Source of the DNA: Acidobacteriaceae bacterium
GTDB taxonomy: Bacteria > Acidobacteriota > Terriglobia > Terriglobales > Acidobacteriaceae
Assembly: GCA_003167305.1 (NCBI GenBank)
Contig: PMTP01000095.1
Span: 2,085 to 7,551 of the forward strand
Length of the DNA: 5,467 bases
Direction of reading: 5' to 3'
The translations under genes were made by a program, and so were the position numbers. Under the pieces are notes generated by a model. That model did not search any database and had not been told where the DNA came from. It saw only the letters and a list, made by a program, of their open reading frames with translations. Positions 1 to 5,456 of this stretch are shown piece by piece; positions within the stretch are counted from its first letter, which is position 1; each line of letters opens with the position of its first letter.

Positions 1-1518
1 CGCATGGGCTTCGAGCAGGGCGGTTCGCGGGCGGTGATGGCCGCCTACAACTCCTGGAACGGCACGCCGATGCTGATTCATCCAGTGCTGAAAGACGTGA
101 TGATCAAGGAGTGGGGCAACGACGGGCTGATCTGCTCAGACGGCGGCGCGCTGGGCCTGCTGATTACCGCCCACAAGAGCTTTGTCGATAAGGAGCACGG
201 ATCGGCGGCGGCGGTGAAGGCCGGTGTTAACAACTTTCTCGATACGTTTAAGGACGATCTTGCCAAGGCGCTGAAGGACGGTCTTGTTACTGAAGCGGAG
301 ATGGACGCTGCGCTGCACAACGAACTGCGCGTCTTTCTGCGGCTGGGCGAGTTCGATCCGCCCGGAGTGGACCCCTACGCCAGCATCGGCCGGGACAGCG
401 ACGGAGAGCTGCCGCCCTGGGAGCGCGACTCCAGCAAGGCGCTGGCGCGGCTGGCCACCGACGAGTCCATTGTCCTGCTCAAGAATGAAGCCGGCACGCT
501 CCCCCTCAACCGCTCCAGACTGAAATCCATTGCCGTGATCGGTCCCTTTGCCGACCAGGTGCTGCTGGATTGGTACAGCGGAACGCCGCCCTATGCGGTA
601 AGCGCTTTGGAAGGGATTCGTGACGGGGCAGGCAAGGGAATCAAAGTGCTCTTCAACGACGGCTCAGACCCCGCGCAGGCTGCGGCTCTGGCCGCCAAAG
701 CCGATGTGGCGATTGTGGTGGTCGGGAACCACCCGGAGTGCAATGCCGGCTGGAACGTTTGCCCCACTCCCTCCAACGGCAAGGAGAGCGTGGACCGCAA
801 GACCATCGTGCTGGAGCAAGAGGAACTGGTCAAGAAGATCTTCGCCGCCAATCCCCGGACCATCGAAGTGCTGCGCGCCAGCTTTCCCTATGCCATCGTC
901 TGGAGCCAGCAGAATCTGCCCGCGATTGTGCATATAACCCATAACAGCCAGGAGGAGGGCCATGGATTGGCCGATGTGCTCTTTGGCGACTACTCCCCGG
1001 CCGGACGGCTCACCCAGACCTGGCCCACCGGCGACGCGCAACTGCTGCCCATCATGGACTACAACCTGCTCCATGGGCGCACCTACCTCTACAGCAAGGA
1101 CAAGCCGCTCTATGCTTTCGGCTATGGACTCAGCTATACGAGTTTTGCCTATGAAGCCCTGAGCCTGAGCGCGCCTTCGGTGGCCGCGGATGGCAGCCTC
1201 CAGGTGACCGTGAAGGTCAGGAATACCGGCAAACGGGCGGGCGACGAGGTGGTCCAGCTCTATGTGCAGCATCTGGGCTCGGCTGTTGTTCGCCCTCAGT
1301 TGGAACTGAAGGGCTTCAAGCGCGTAAGGATCGAGGCCGGGGCGGAACAAGAGGTAAAGCTGGAGCTGAAACCGCGCGATCTGGCCTACTGGGACACGGC
1401 GCGCCACGCCTGGCGGGTGGAAAAGGAACAGGTGCGTGTGCTGGCGGGCGGATCGAGCGACAAGCTGCCCGTCCAGGCTACCTTAGAGGTGACGACCAGC
1501 CAGGAATTCAAGCCGTAG
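1..1518 (+). CDS. Glycoside hydrolase family 3 protein (beta-glucosidase/beta-xylosidase type), 5' end cut by window edge
   Basis: This is the C-terminal 505 residues of a GH3 exo-glycosidase, which removes terminal beta-linked sugars from oligosaccharides by a retaining mechanism. The frame is open at base 1, so the true start lies upstream and most of the N-terminal barrel is missing. Residues are numbered from the Met at base 4. The barrel end carries AAYNSWNG (13-20) and CSDGG, whose Asp46 fits the family nucleophile. The GH3 C-terminal domain (about 153-378) begins ESIVLLKN. Glu261 in KESVDR sits where the acid/base Glu often lies. HNSQEEG and ADVLFGDYSPAGRL follow, then the typical AFGYGLSYTSF. 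A fibronectin-III-like domain closes the protein (about 399-496, VKVRNTGKRAGDEVVQLYV). Substrate cannot be fixed; the xylosidase-like C-terminal motifs leave glucoside or xyloside open. It is probably exported, as relatives often are, but the signal region is outside the window. No operon partner is visible. Confidence 0.95.
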   Translation, partial: RMGFEQGGSRAVMAAYNSWNGTPMLIHPVLKDVMIKEWGNDGLICSDGGALGLLITAHKSFVDKEHGSAAAVKAGVNNFLDTFKDDLAKALKDGLVTEAEMDAALHNELRVFLRLGEFDPPGVDPYASIGRDSDGELPPWERDSSKALARLATDESIVLLKNEAGTLPLNRSRLKSIAVIGPFADQVLLDWYSGTPPYAVSALEGIRDGAGKGIKVLFNDGSDPAQAAALAAKADVAIVVVGNHPECNAGWNVCPTPSNGKESVDRKTIVLEQEELVKKIFAANPRTIEVLRASFPYAIVWSQQNLPAIVHITHNSQEEGHGLADVLFGDYSPAGRLTQTWPTGDAQLLPIMDYNLLHGRTYLYSKDKPLYAFGYGLSYTSFAYEALSLSAPSVAADGSLQVTVKVRNTGKRAGDEVVQLYVQHLGSAVVRPQLELKGFKRVRIEAGAEQEVKLELKPRDLAYWDTARHAWRVEKEQVRVLAGGSSDKLPVQATLEVTTSQEFKP

Positions 1519-1530
1519 GGGGAGGGGGAT

Positions 1531-1576
1531 ACGGCGGTTGCGTTTGTCAACGGTCTTTGCCGTTCTGGATGAGAAC
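1531..1576. repeat. Nested inverted repeats between GH3 gene and tRNA-Arg
   Basis: Three overlapping inverted repeats lie in the 105-base gap between the convergent GH3 gene and tRNA. ACGGC (1531-1535) can pair with GCCGT (1559-1563), enclosing GTTG/CAAC (1537-1540 with 1548-1551). AACGG (1549-1553) can instead pair with CCGTT (1560-1564), and GTTCT (1562-1566) with AGAAC (1572-1576). They share bases, so they are mutually exclusive folds. Position between convergent units suggests transcript ends for both strands. Neither strand has a T-run after a stem, so a standard intrinsic terminator is not supported. The stems are short enough to be chance. Confidence 0.25.
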
Positions 1577-1623
1577 CCCAGGAAAAGAATGAGGCCTCGG
1601 AACAGTACAGAGTGAGGATTGTA

Positions 1624-1700
1624 TGGTGCGCCCGGAGAGAGTCGAACTCCCGACCTACTGGTTCGTAGCCAGTCGCTCTATCCAGCTGAGCTACGGGCGC
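1624..1700 (-). tRNA. tRNA-Arg(ACG)
   Basis: The minus strand folds into a full 77-base tRNA. The acceptor stem is GCGCCCG (1700-1694) paired with CGGGCGC (1634-1628), followed by discriminator A (1627) and an encoded CCA (1626-1624). The D-arm has GCTC/GAGC. The anticodon stem ACTGG/CCAGT encloses CTACGAA, giving anticodon ACG at 1666-1664. The T-arm is GGGAG/CTCTC with one G-U pair around TTCGACT. The tRNA reads CGN arginine codons; A34 is expected to be deaminated to inosine by TadA, as is general for bacterial tRNA-Arg(ACG). Although tRNA-Arg genes are frequent integration sites, no integrase and no second copy of the 3' end are present here. Confidence 0.97.
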
Positions 1701-1730
1701 GCACGGGTGATTTCAAGTGAAACCATAGAC

Positions 1731-1759
1731 AGAATATCAGGGTTTTTCCGGCTGTGCAA
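1731..1759 (-). promoter_or_regulatory. Probable promoter of tRNA-Arg
   Basis: On the minus strand TTGCAC (1759-1754) and TATTCT (1736-1731) are separated by exactly 17 bases, and the -10 ends 30 bases before the mature tRNA 5' end. This leaves a short leader for RNase P to remove. It lies wholly between the HMA-like gene stop and the tRNA, so the tRNA could be transcribed independently. The match to the sigma-70 consensus is moderate (3 of 6 and 4 of 6), so spacing is the main support. Confidence 0.45.
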
Positions 1760-1768
1760 TCGAGAAAA

Positions 1769-2038
1769 CTAGGCTGCGGGCGCCTGCTCCGAGGCCGGTT
1801 GCGGCGCAGTCAGCGGAGGTTCGGCCTCAATCTCCAGTCCCGCCTGGCGAACGAGCTTGGCGACGGCCGCTGCATTGAGCCGGGTAGCGTCATACTCCAC
1901 GCGCAGTGTTTGCGCGGCGCGGTCAAAGGTGAGCCGCCGAATGCCGTAGACCTCGCGGATGTTGGCCAGCGCGCGAGTCACCGCATCGATACTGGAGGGC
2001 TGCGCGGCCGTACGAAAGAGTATTTCCACCGATGTCAT
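1769..2038 (-). CDS. HMA-like ferredoxin-fold protein lacking the CxxC metal site
   Basis: This gene encodes an 89-residue protein. Residues 2-70 follow the beta-alpha-beta-beta-alpha-beta pattern of heavy-metal-associated (HMA) domains: SVEILFR, the helix IDAVTRALANI, GIRRLTFD, TLRVEYD, the helix AAAVAKLVRQAG, then LEIEAE. The CxxCxxxVxxAL segment that binds Cu(I) or Zn(II) in classical HMA proteins is recognisable by VTRAL (20-24), but the two Cys positions are Gln13 and Ser16. There is no Cys anywhere, so ordinary thiolate metal transfer is unlikely. The last 17 or so residues are a Pro/Ala-rich tail. No signal peptide is visible, so a cytoplasmic location is inferred. It lies 20 bases after the TlpA-like gene and is probably co-transcribed with it. 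ATG at 2038 is chosen because the domain begins there; the frame stays open upstream only as a shadow of the neighbour. There is no Shine-Dalgarno, but TATCAT ends 6 bases before the ATG. Function is unknown. Confidence 0.8.
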   Translation of the reverse strand: MTSVEILFRTAAQPSSIDAVTRALANIREVYGIRRLTFDRAAQTLRVEYDATRLNAAAVAKLVRQAGLEIEAEPPLTAPQPASEQAPAA

Positions 2039-2044
2039 AGGAGA

Positions 2045-2073
2045 ATGATAGCAAGAATCTACAGGCTCTTCAG
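2045..2073 (-). promoter_or_regulatory. Possible internal promoter for the HMA-like gene
   Basis: TATCAT (2050-2045, 5 of 6 with the -10 consensus) ends six bases before the ATG at 2038. A weak -35 match, CTGAAG (2073-2068), lies 17 bases upstream, inside the 3' end of the TlpA-like gene. Initiation about 7 bases after the -10 would put the first transcript base at or next to the A of ATG, giving a leaderless mRNA. The six bases in between (TCTCCT) are not a Shine-Dalgarno. Confidence 0.35.
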
Positions 2074-2550
2074 ATAGGCCCGTATCTCCGGGCTGCTCCA
2101 GTCCTGTGCGCCGATAAACTTGCGCCGGATCACGCCCTGGCGGTCGATCACGTAGGTCTCCGGCCACATCTCGGTGCGGTAGAGCTGGGCGGCCCTCTGG
2201 CCGGGGTCGCGGACGGTGATCAGGTCCACGTGGCGGCGGACAAGGAAGCGGCTGTATGCGTCGGCGTCTTCGTCGATGCTGACGGCAATCACGGCCAGGG
2301 CCGGCTGGTCGTGATGCAGCGCCAGCAGCGAGGGCATCTCTTCGATGCAGGGCGCACACCAGGTCGCCCAGAAGTTCAGCAGCACCACCTGGCCCCGGTA
2401 GCTGGACAGGTGAACGCTGGTCGAGCCATCGGAGACGGTAAAATCGGGAGCAAACTGGCCGGTCTGGGCCGGATGCGCGCCACGGTCGCAGCCCAGCGCG
2501 AGGGTCAACGGCACAAGCAAAGCGAGTGAGAAGAAACGAGGGAGCCGCAC
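2059..2550 (-). CDS. TlpA/ResA-like thiol-disulfide oxidoreductase with signal peptide (probable lipoprotein)
   Basis: This is a 163-residue thioredoxin-fold protein expected to act outside the cytoplasmic membrane, reducing or exchanging disulfides as TlpA and ResA do, for example in cytochrome c or metalloprotein maturation. The N-terminus RLPRFF plus hydrophobic core ends in LALGC (17-21), a passable lipobox, so Cys21 may be lipidated. Residues about 32-160 form the AhpC-TSA/TlpA domain: FAPDFTVSDG, LLNFWATWCAPC with active-site Cys65 and Cys68, Glu70-Glu71 right after (the usual E-x-P context), VSIDEDADAY, and MWPETYVID with cis-Pro130. GTG at 2550 is preferred because it starts exactly at a normal signal peptide and sits just after a -10 box. 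An in-frame ATG at 2586 would add 12 residues and overlap the divergent glycosyltransferase start codon. The HMA-like gene follows after 20 bases. The oxidoreductase fold is certain; the physiological partner is not. Confidence 0.93.
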   Translation of the reverse strand: MRLPRFFSLALLVPLTLALGCDRGAHPAQTGQFAPDFTVSDGSTSVHLSSYRGQVVLLNFWATWCAPCIEEMPSLLALHHDQPALAVIAVSIDEDADAYSRFLVRRHVDLITVRDPGQRAAQLYRTEMWPETYVIDRQGVIRRKFIGAQDWSSPEIRAYLKSL

Positions 2551-2555
2551 ATCCC

Positions 2556-2575
2556 TATAATACGGAGCGAAGGGG
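2556..2575 (+). promoter_or_regulatory. -10 box and ribosome binding site of the glycosyltransferase gene
   Basis: A perfect TATAAT at 2556-2561 is followed by AAGGGG at 2570-2575, nine bases before the ATG at 2585. This gives a short leader with a conventional Shine-Dalgarno. No good -35 match is seen at 16-18 bases upstream, and there is no TGn extension. The -10 overlaps that of the TlpA-like gene on the other strand almost completely. Confidence 0.45.
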
Positions 2576-2586
2576 CGCAAAGTCAT
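2557..2586 (-). promoter_or_regulatory. Probable promoter of the TlpA-like/HMA-like pair, suited to a leaderless transcript
   Basis: On the minus strand ATGACT (2586-2581, matching TGAC of TTGACA) and TATTAT (2562-2557, 5 of 6) are 18 bases apart. The -10 ends six bases before GTG 2550, so initiation would fall at the start codon. AGGG in those six bases is too close to the GTG for a standard ribosome binding site. The -35 box overlaps the start codon of the divergent glycosyltransferase gene. If this promoter is real, the upstream ATG at 2586 cannot be the start. Confidence 0.5.
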
Positions 2587-3760
2587 GGCGAACGATAGAG
2601 CGGAGAGAAACGGGACAGGCGGAAGATTCAAACCGGTGCTTGGACTCTCCGAGACGCCCGGCGAGCCGGCAGCGTTGGGCGTGCCGTGGGGCACTGTCTT
2701 TGACCAGCCCGAGCCGGAGGAGCTACTGGAGCTGACCGTCATCGTTCCCGCGCGCAACGAGGAAGACTGCCTCGCCGCCTGCCTGGAATCGCTGACGAGC
2801 CAGTCAGAGAAAGTCTTTGAGCTGGGCCGCGACTGGGAGCTGATCGTGGTGGACGACCACTCGTCCGACCGGACGGCGGAGATTGCCCGCGGCTTTGCCG
2901 GCGTCACCGTGATCGGGGCAGGGAAGCTGGAGCAGGGCTGGACCGGCAAGAACAATGCCGTTTGGACGGCGGCCCGGCGGGCGCGAGGCCGCTGGCTGCT
3001 CTTCACCGACGCCGATACCATCCACGAGCCGGGCAATCTGCACCGCGCCCTGCATGAGGTCGCCCGCTACAAGGTGGGCGTCTTGAGCTACTCGCCGCGG
3101 CAGATTGTGAGCGGCCTCGCGCAGCGCTCGCTGATGCCGCTGGTCTTTTCCGAACTTGCCCTGGCCTATCCGCCGGCCAAGGTCTCCGACCCCGCCCAGC
3201 GCATTGCCGCGGCCAACGGGCAGTTTCTGCTCTTCGAGCGCGAGGCCTATCGCCGGCTGGGCGGTCACGCAATGGTGGCCGAAAAGGTTCTTGAAGACGT
3301 GGAGCTGGCCTTCCTGGCCAAGCGCCGCCGCATTGGCCTGCGCTTCCGCTACGCCGCCGATGCCGTCTCCACGAGGATGTACCGCACAACCGCGGCGATG
3401 ATCGAGGGCTGGACCAAGAACCTGGCGCTGCTCTTCGCGAACTGCCTGGCGCTGGCCCTCTGGCGCGTCCTCGACATTCTGCTGCTGTTCGCGTTGCCGA
3501 TACTGGCCGTCGAGCTGTGGAACGTGCATTTCGCTCCGCACCTGATGCCCTGGGTCTACGACGGCTGGCTGATCGTCCTCTTGTGGGTGCGCAATCTCTT
3601 CCGCTTCTATGGCCGTGTCGCCAAATCCAACTTTCCCTTCCTCGATTGCGCCATTACGCCGCTGGGGTTGCCGCTGTTCGTCGTGCTGCTCTACCGTAGT
3701 TGGTACCAGCATCGCATCCTGAAGCGCGTAAGCTGGAAGGGCAGAAACTACAAGGCGTGA
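2585..3760 (+). CDS. Membrane-anchored family 2 glycosyltransferase (CrtQ/HpnB-like)
   Basis: This 391-residue inverting GT-A transferase is expected to use a nucleotide-sugar at the cytoplasmic face, probably on a lipid acceptor. The GT2 domain spans about 50-275. It has TVIVPARNEE (51-60), the nucleotide-binding stretch ELIVVDDHSSDRT (85-97), GWTGKNNAVW (118-127), and the metal-binding DxD as Asp142-Ala-Asp144 in LLFTDADT. Glu237-Asp238 in VLEDVELA is in the catalytic-base position. The usual QxxRW is replaced by a region reading EGWTKN (274-279). Hydrophobic segments follow at about 280-310, 327-343 and 360-374, then a basic tail with SWKGRNY. This layout resembles carotenoid-type CrtQ and hopanoid-associated HpnB transferases, but the acceptor cannot be read from sequence. 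The first 48 or so residues are polar and outside the fold. ATG 2585 is supported by AAGGGG at nine bases. It is transcribed divergently from the TlpA-like gene and stands 118 bases before the PA14 gene. Confidence 0.93.
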   Translation: MANDRAERNGTGGRFKPVLGLSETPGEPAALGVPWGTVFDQPEPEELLELTVIVPARNEEDCLAACLESLTSQSEKVFELGRDWELIVVDDHSSDRTAEIARGFAGVTVIGAGKLEQGWTGKNNAVWTAARRARGRWLLFTDADTIHEPGNLHRALHEVARYKVGVLSYSPRQIVSGLAQRSLMPLVFSELALAYPPAKVSDPAQRIAAANGQFLLFEREAYRRLGGHAMVAEKVLEDVELAFLAKRRRIGLRFRYAADAVSTRMYRTTAAMIEGWTKNLALLFANCLALALWRVLDILLLFALPILAVELWNVHFAPHLMPWVYDGWLIVLLWVRNLFRFYGRVAKSNFPFLDCAITPLGLPLFVVLLYRSWYQHRILKRVSWKGRNYKA

Positions 3761-3764
3761 ACAT

Positions 3765-3807
3765 TTGCGGCATCACCAAGCCCGGCAATCGTAGTTGCGG
3801 CAAAACC
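3765..3807 (+). repeat. Imperfect direct repeat upstream of the PA14 gene
   Basis: TTGCGGCATCACC (3765-3777) and TTGCGGCAAAACC (3795-3807) match at 11 of 13 positions and start 30 bases apart, close to three helical turns. They lie 59 to 101 bases upstream of the -10 box of the PA14 gene. Such placement would suit paired activator binding, but only two copies are seen and no regulator is encoded here. Confidence 0.35.
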
Positions 3808-3850
3808 TGAGCTGCAGAACAACTTCCCCTTGAACCGTCCTTCGCGCATG

Positions 3851-3871
3851 TAGCCGGCTAGTGGATATAAT
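3851..3871 (+). promoter_or_regulatory. Palindrome and perfect -10 box before the VWFA-related/PA14 gene
   Basis: A perfect TATAAT at 3866-3871 ends seven bases before ATG 3879, so transcription would begin at or within a base of the start codon (leaderless). Just upstream, where the -35/-10 spacer would be, is the perfect 10-base palindrome TAGCCGGCTA (3851-3860), a possible operator. No recognisable -35 hexamer is present at normal spacing; TTGAAC at 3830-3835 is about 30 bases away, too far. Seen directly: the two motifs. Inferred: their role. Confidence 0.5.
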
Positions 3872-3878
3872 GGCGACT

Positions 3879-5363
3879 ATGTCATGCAAACCTTTTTTCT
3901 ATGTGCCAGTTTTCGGCGCGATCTGTTTGGTTTCCTCGCACTGCCCTTTGGCTCTAACGCAGACCGTTTCGCCTGTTCAGGAAGACGCGCCAGTGATGGT
4001 GCTGCATGTCGAGACCCGCGAAGTTGTGCTTGACGTGGTGGCGCGCGACCGCCGCGATCTGCCAATCACGGATTTAGCCGCTAACGAATTCTATGTCTAC
4101 GAGATTCCCGAACGCGGCGCCAGGATTGCCCGCCGCGTTTTATACCTTCGCACCATCGACCCGGAGCGCAAGGACCAGGAGGAAGGTGCAACGAGCGGCT
4201 TTCACGTCAGTTCGGGCGCGGTCTGCGCGCTGGACTCCGCGGTTCATTACCAGATCGCCATACCGGCATCTTCCCAGCCCGGCTATCACACCGTTCTGGT
4301 GAAGACCACCCGGCCTCACGTCTATCTAACTTTCCGGCAGCGCTACTATGTCGGTCTTACCAGGGAAAACGCTACGCCGAAAGACCTGAAGAAGCTCGTC
4401 ACTCCAGAGGCGTTGAAGGAAGCAGCCTGCTATCACCCGCTCACACCGCCCACGCTTGCGATTACCGCCAAAGTGCTTGACGTCGGCGGTGGAAGAGCCA
4501 CTCGTTACGCGGCCGTGATCAAGCCGGAGTCCCTGAGCCAGATCGGAATCAACGGCGCCGTCCCGCATGTTCAGCTCGACTTCGGCATGTGCATCTTCGA
4601 CGCCGACGGGGAAGTGGCTGACTATCTGCACTCCACTGTGGACCACCAAATGAACAATGCCGAAATTGCGCGCCTGCAAAACCATGGCTTTGTCAGTTTG
4701 CTGGATGCTCCGGGAAAGGAACCTCCCGTTCTGGCGCGTTTGGCCGTACTGGATCGCAACACCGGCAATCTGGGCATTGTGGATGTCTCGCGTCCCCTTC
4801 CGATCGCTGCTCAAACGGGCCATGCGAAGAAGAAGCTCCCCCTCATCGGCGATATTCGTGCGTTCGGCTCGGTTACACCGAGCGAAAACACATTCTGCGG
4901 TGATGTTTACGAACTTCCGATCGGCACAGCATTTATTTCCGATTTTCTTCGGGTCCTCGACCCCGTTGGCTCGATTTACACGAGCACCCTCGACGTTCCC
5001 AACCAGAACATTACGCGGATGGGGGGCATTCCCGGCATCACTCACAGCAGCGTCTGGTTTGGTGTCGACTATTACGGCAAGTTCTATGTCACCAGGCCGG
5101 GCGTATACTTCTTCGATCTTCAATCCGACGATGGTTCGCATCTGGAAATCGATAACCGCCTTCTTATCAATTCGGATGGACAGCACCCAGTGACCGAGCG
5201 AACCGCCGCGACCATGCTTGCGGCAGGATGGCATTCGATCCATGTTCCCTACTTTCAAGGCCCTCCAGTTGCGCTGGCACTCGTCCTCCGCATTCAGCCG
5301 CCCGGTGAATCCATACGCCCGTTCAACCTCAACGAGTTCGTACCTCCGGCGACAAAGCCATGA
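3879..5363 (+). CDS. Secreted VWFA-related (acidobacterial) protein without VWA core, with C-terminal PA14-like domain
   Basis: This gene encodes 494 residues with a signal-peptide-like N-terminus (Lys4, hydrophobic to about 27, no good lipobox). Residues 42-75 (VETREVVLDVVARD through NEFYVYE) resemble the opening of TIGR03436-like proteins. HYQIAIP through RQRYYVGL (123-160), EALKEAAC (177-184) and the stretch to LAVLDRNTGNLGIVDV (288-303) resemble their later part. The intervening VWA fold with its DxSxS metal site is absent. Residues about 340-472 look like a PA14 beta-barrel: FGVDYYGKFYVTRPGVYFF, SDDGSHLEID (416-425), LAAGWHSIHVPYF (447-459). PA14 domains commonly bind carbohydrate, so a surface or periplasmic binding role is inferred, not an enzymatic one. 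In-frame starts at GTG 3861 and ATG 3870 exist; ATG 3879 is preferred because TATAAT ends seven bases before it and overlaps the others. The coding sequence looks somewhat less GC-rich than its neighbours. No paired operon gene is evident. Confidence 0.85.
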   Translation: MSCKPFFYVPVFGAICLVSSHCPLALTQTVSPVQEDAPVMVLHVETREVVLDVVARDRRDLPITDLAANEFYVYEIPERGARIARRVLYLRTIDPERKDQEEGATSGFHVSSGAVCALDSAVHYQIAIPASSQPGYHTVLVKTTRPHVYLTFRQRYYVGLTRENATPKDLKKLVTPEALKEAACYHPLTPPTLAITAKVLDVGGGRATRYAAVIKPESLSQIGINGAVPHVQLDFGMCIFDADGEVADYLHSTVDHQMNNAEIARLQNHGFVSLLDAPGKEPPVLARLAVLDRNTGNLGIVDVSRPLPIAAQTGHAKKKLPLIGDIRAFGSVTPSENTFCGDVYELPIGTAFISDFLRVLDPVGSIYTSTLDVPNQNITRMGGIPGITHSSVWFGVDYYGKFYVTRPGVYFFDLQSDDGSHLEIDNRLLINSDGQHPVTERTAATMLAAGWHSIHVPYFQGPPVALALVLRIQPPGESIRPFNLNEFVPPATKP

Positions 5364-5456
5364 GAGCTGTTGAGTAGTTCACTCCACAGAAACGTGCAAT
5401 CGGCGCTTATTGAAGCCTAACAAGGTCTCAAGCATCTTCTCTTATGAGGGGTCGCA

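Noticed and set aside
664..1407. 247-residue minus-strand open frame inside the GH3 gene
   Set aside because: It is antisense to well-conserved GH3 motifs, has no start signals, and resembles no known family; long antisense frames are common in high-GC genes.
1517..1529. G-runs after the GH3 stop codon as a possible G-quadruplex
   Set aside because: Only two G-runs are present; four are needed for an intramolecular quadruplex.
1591..1598. Palindrome GAGGCCTC between the GH3 gene and the tRNA
   Set aside because: An 8-base perfect palindrome is expected many times by chance in a window of this size and it sits in no recognisable context.
1624..1700. tRNA-Arg as an integration site with attachment repeats
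   Set aside because: No integrase, no second copy of the tRNA 3' end and no compositional break was seen within the window.
2039..2359. Upstream extension of the HMA-like reading frame to 2359
   Set aside because: The extra stretch is Arg/Pro-rich and lies in a shifted frame within the clear TlpA-like gene, including its active-site region; it is a high-GC shadow.
2551..3036. Upstream extension of the TlpA-like reading frame (open to 3036 on the minus strand)
   Set aside because: The added 150 or so residues are antisense to the glycosyltransferase coding region, are low in recognisable structure, and precede a normal signal peptide that must be N-terminal.
2804..3712. 302-residue minus-strand open frame inside the glycosyltransferase gene
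   Set aside because: Composition is dominated by Gln, Arg, Gly and Glu as expected for an antisense shadow, and the sense strand has clear GT2 motifs.
4326..5258. 310-residue minus-strand open frame inside the PA14 gene
   Set aside because: The sense strand has a coherent PA14-like domain with signal peptide; the antisense frame has no recognisable domain or start signals.
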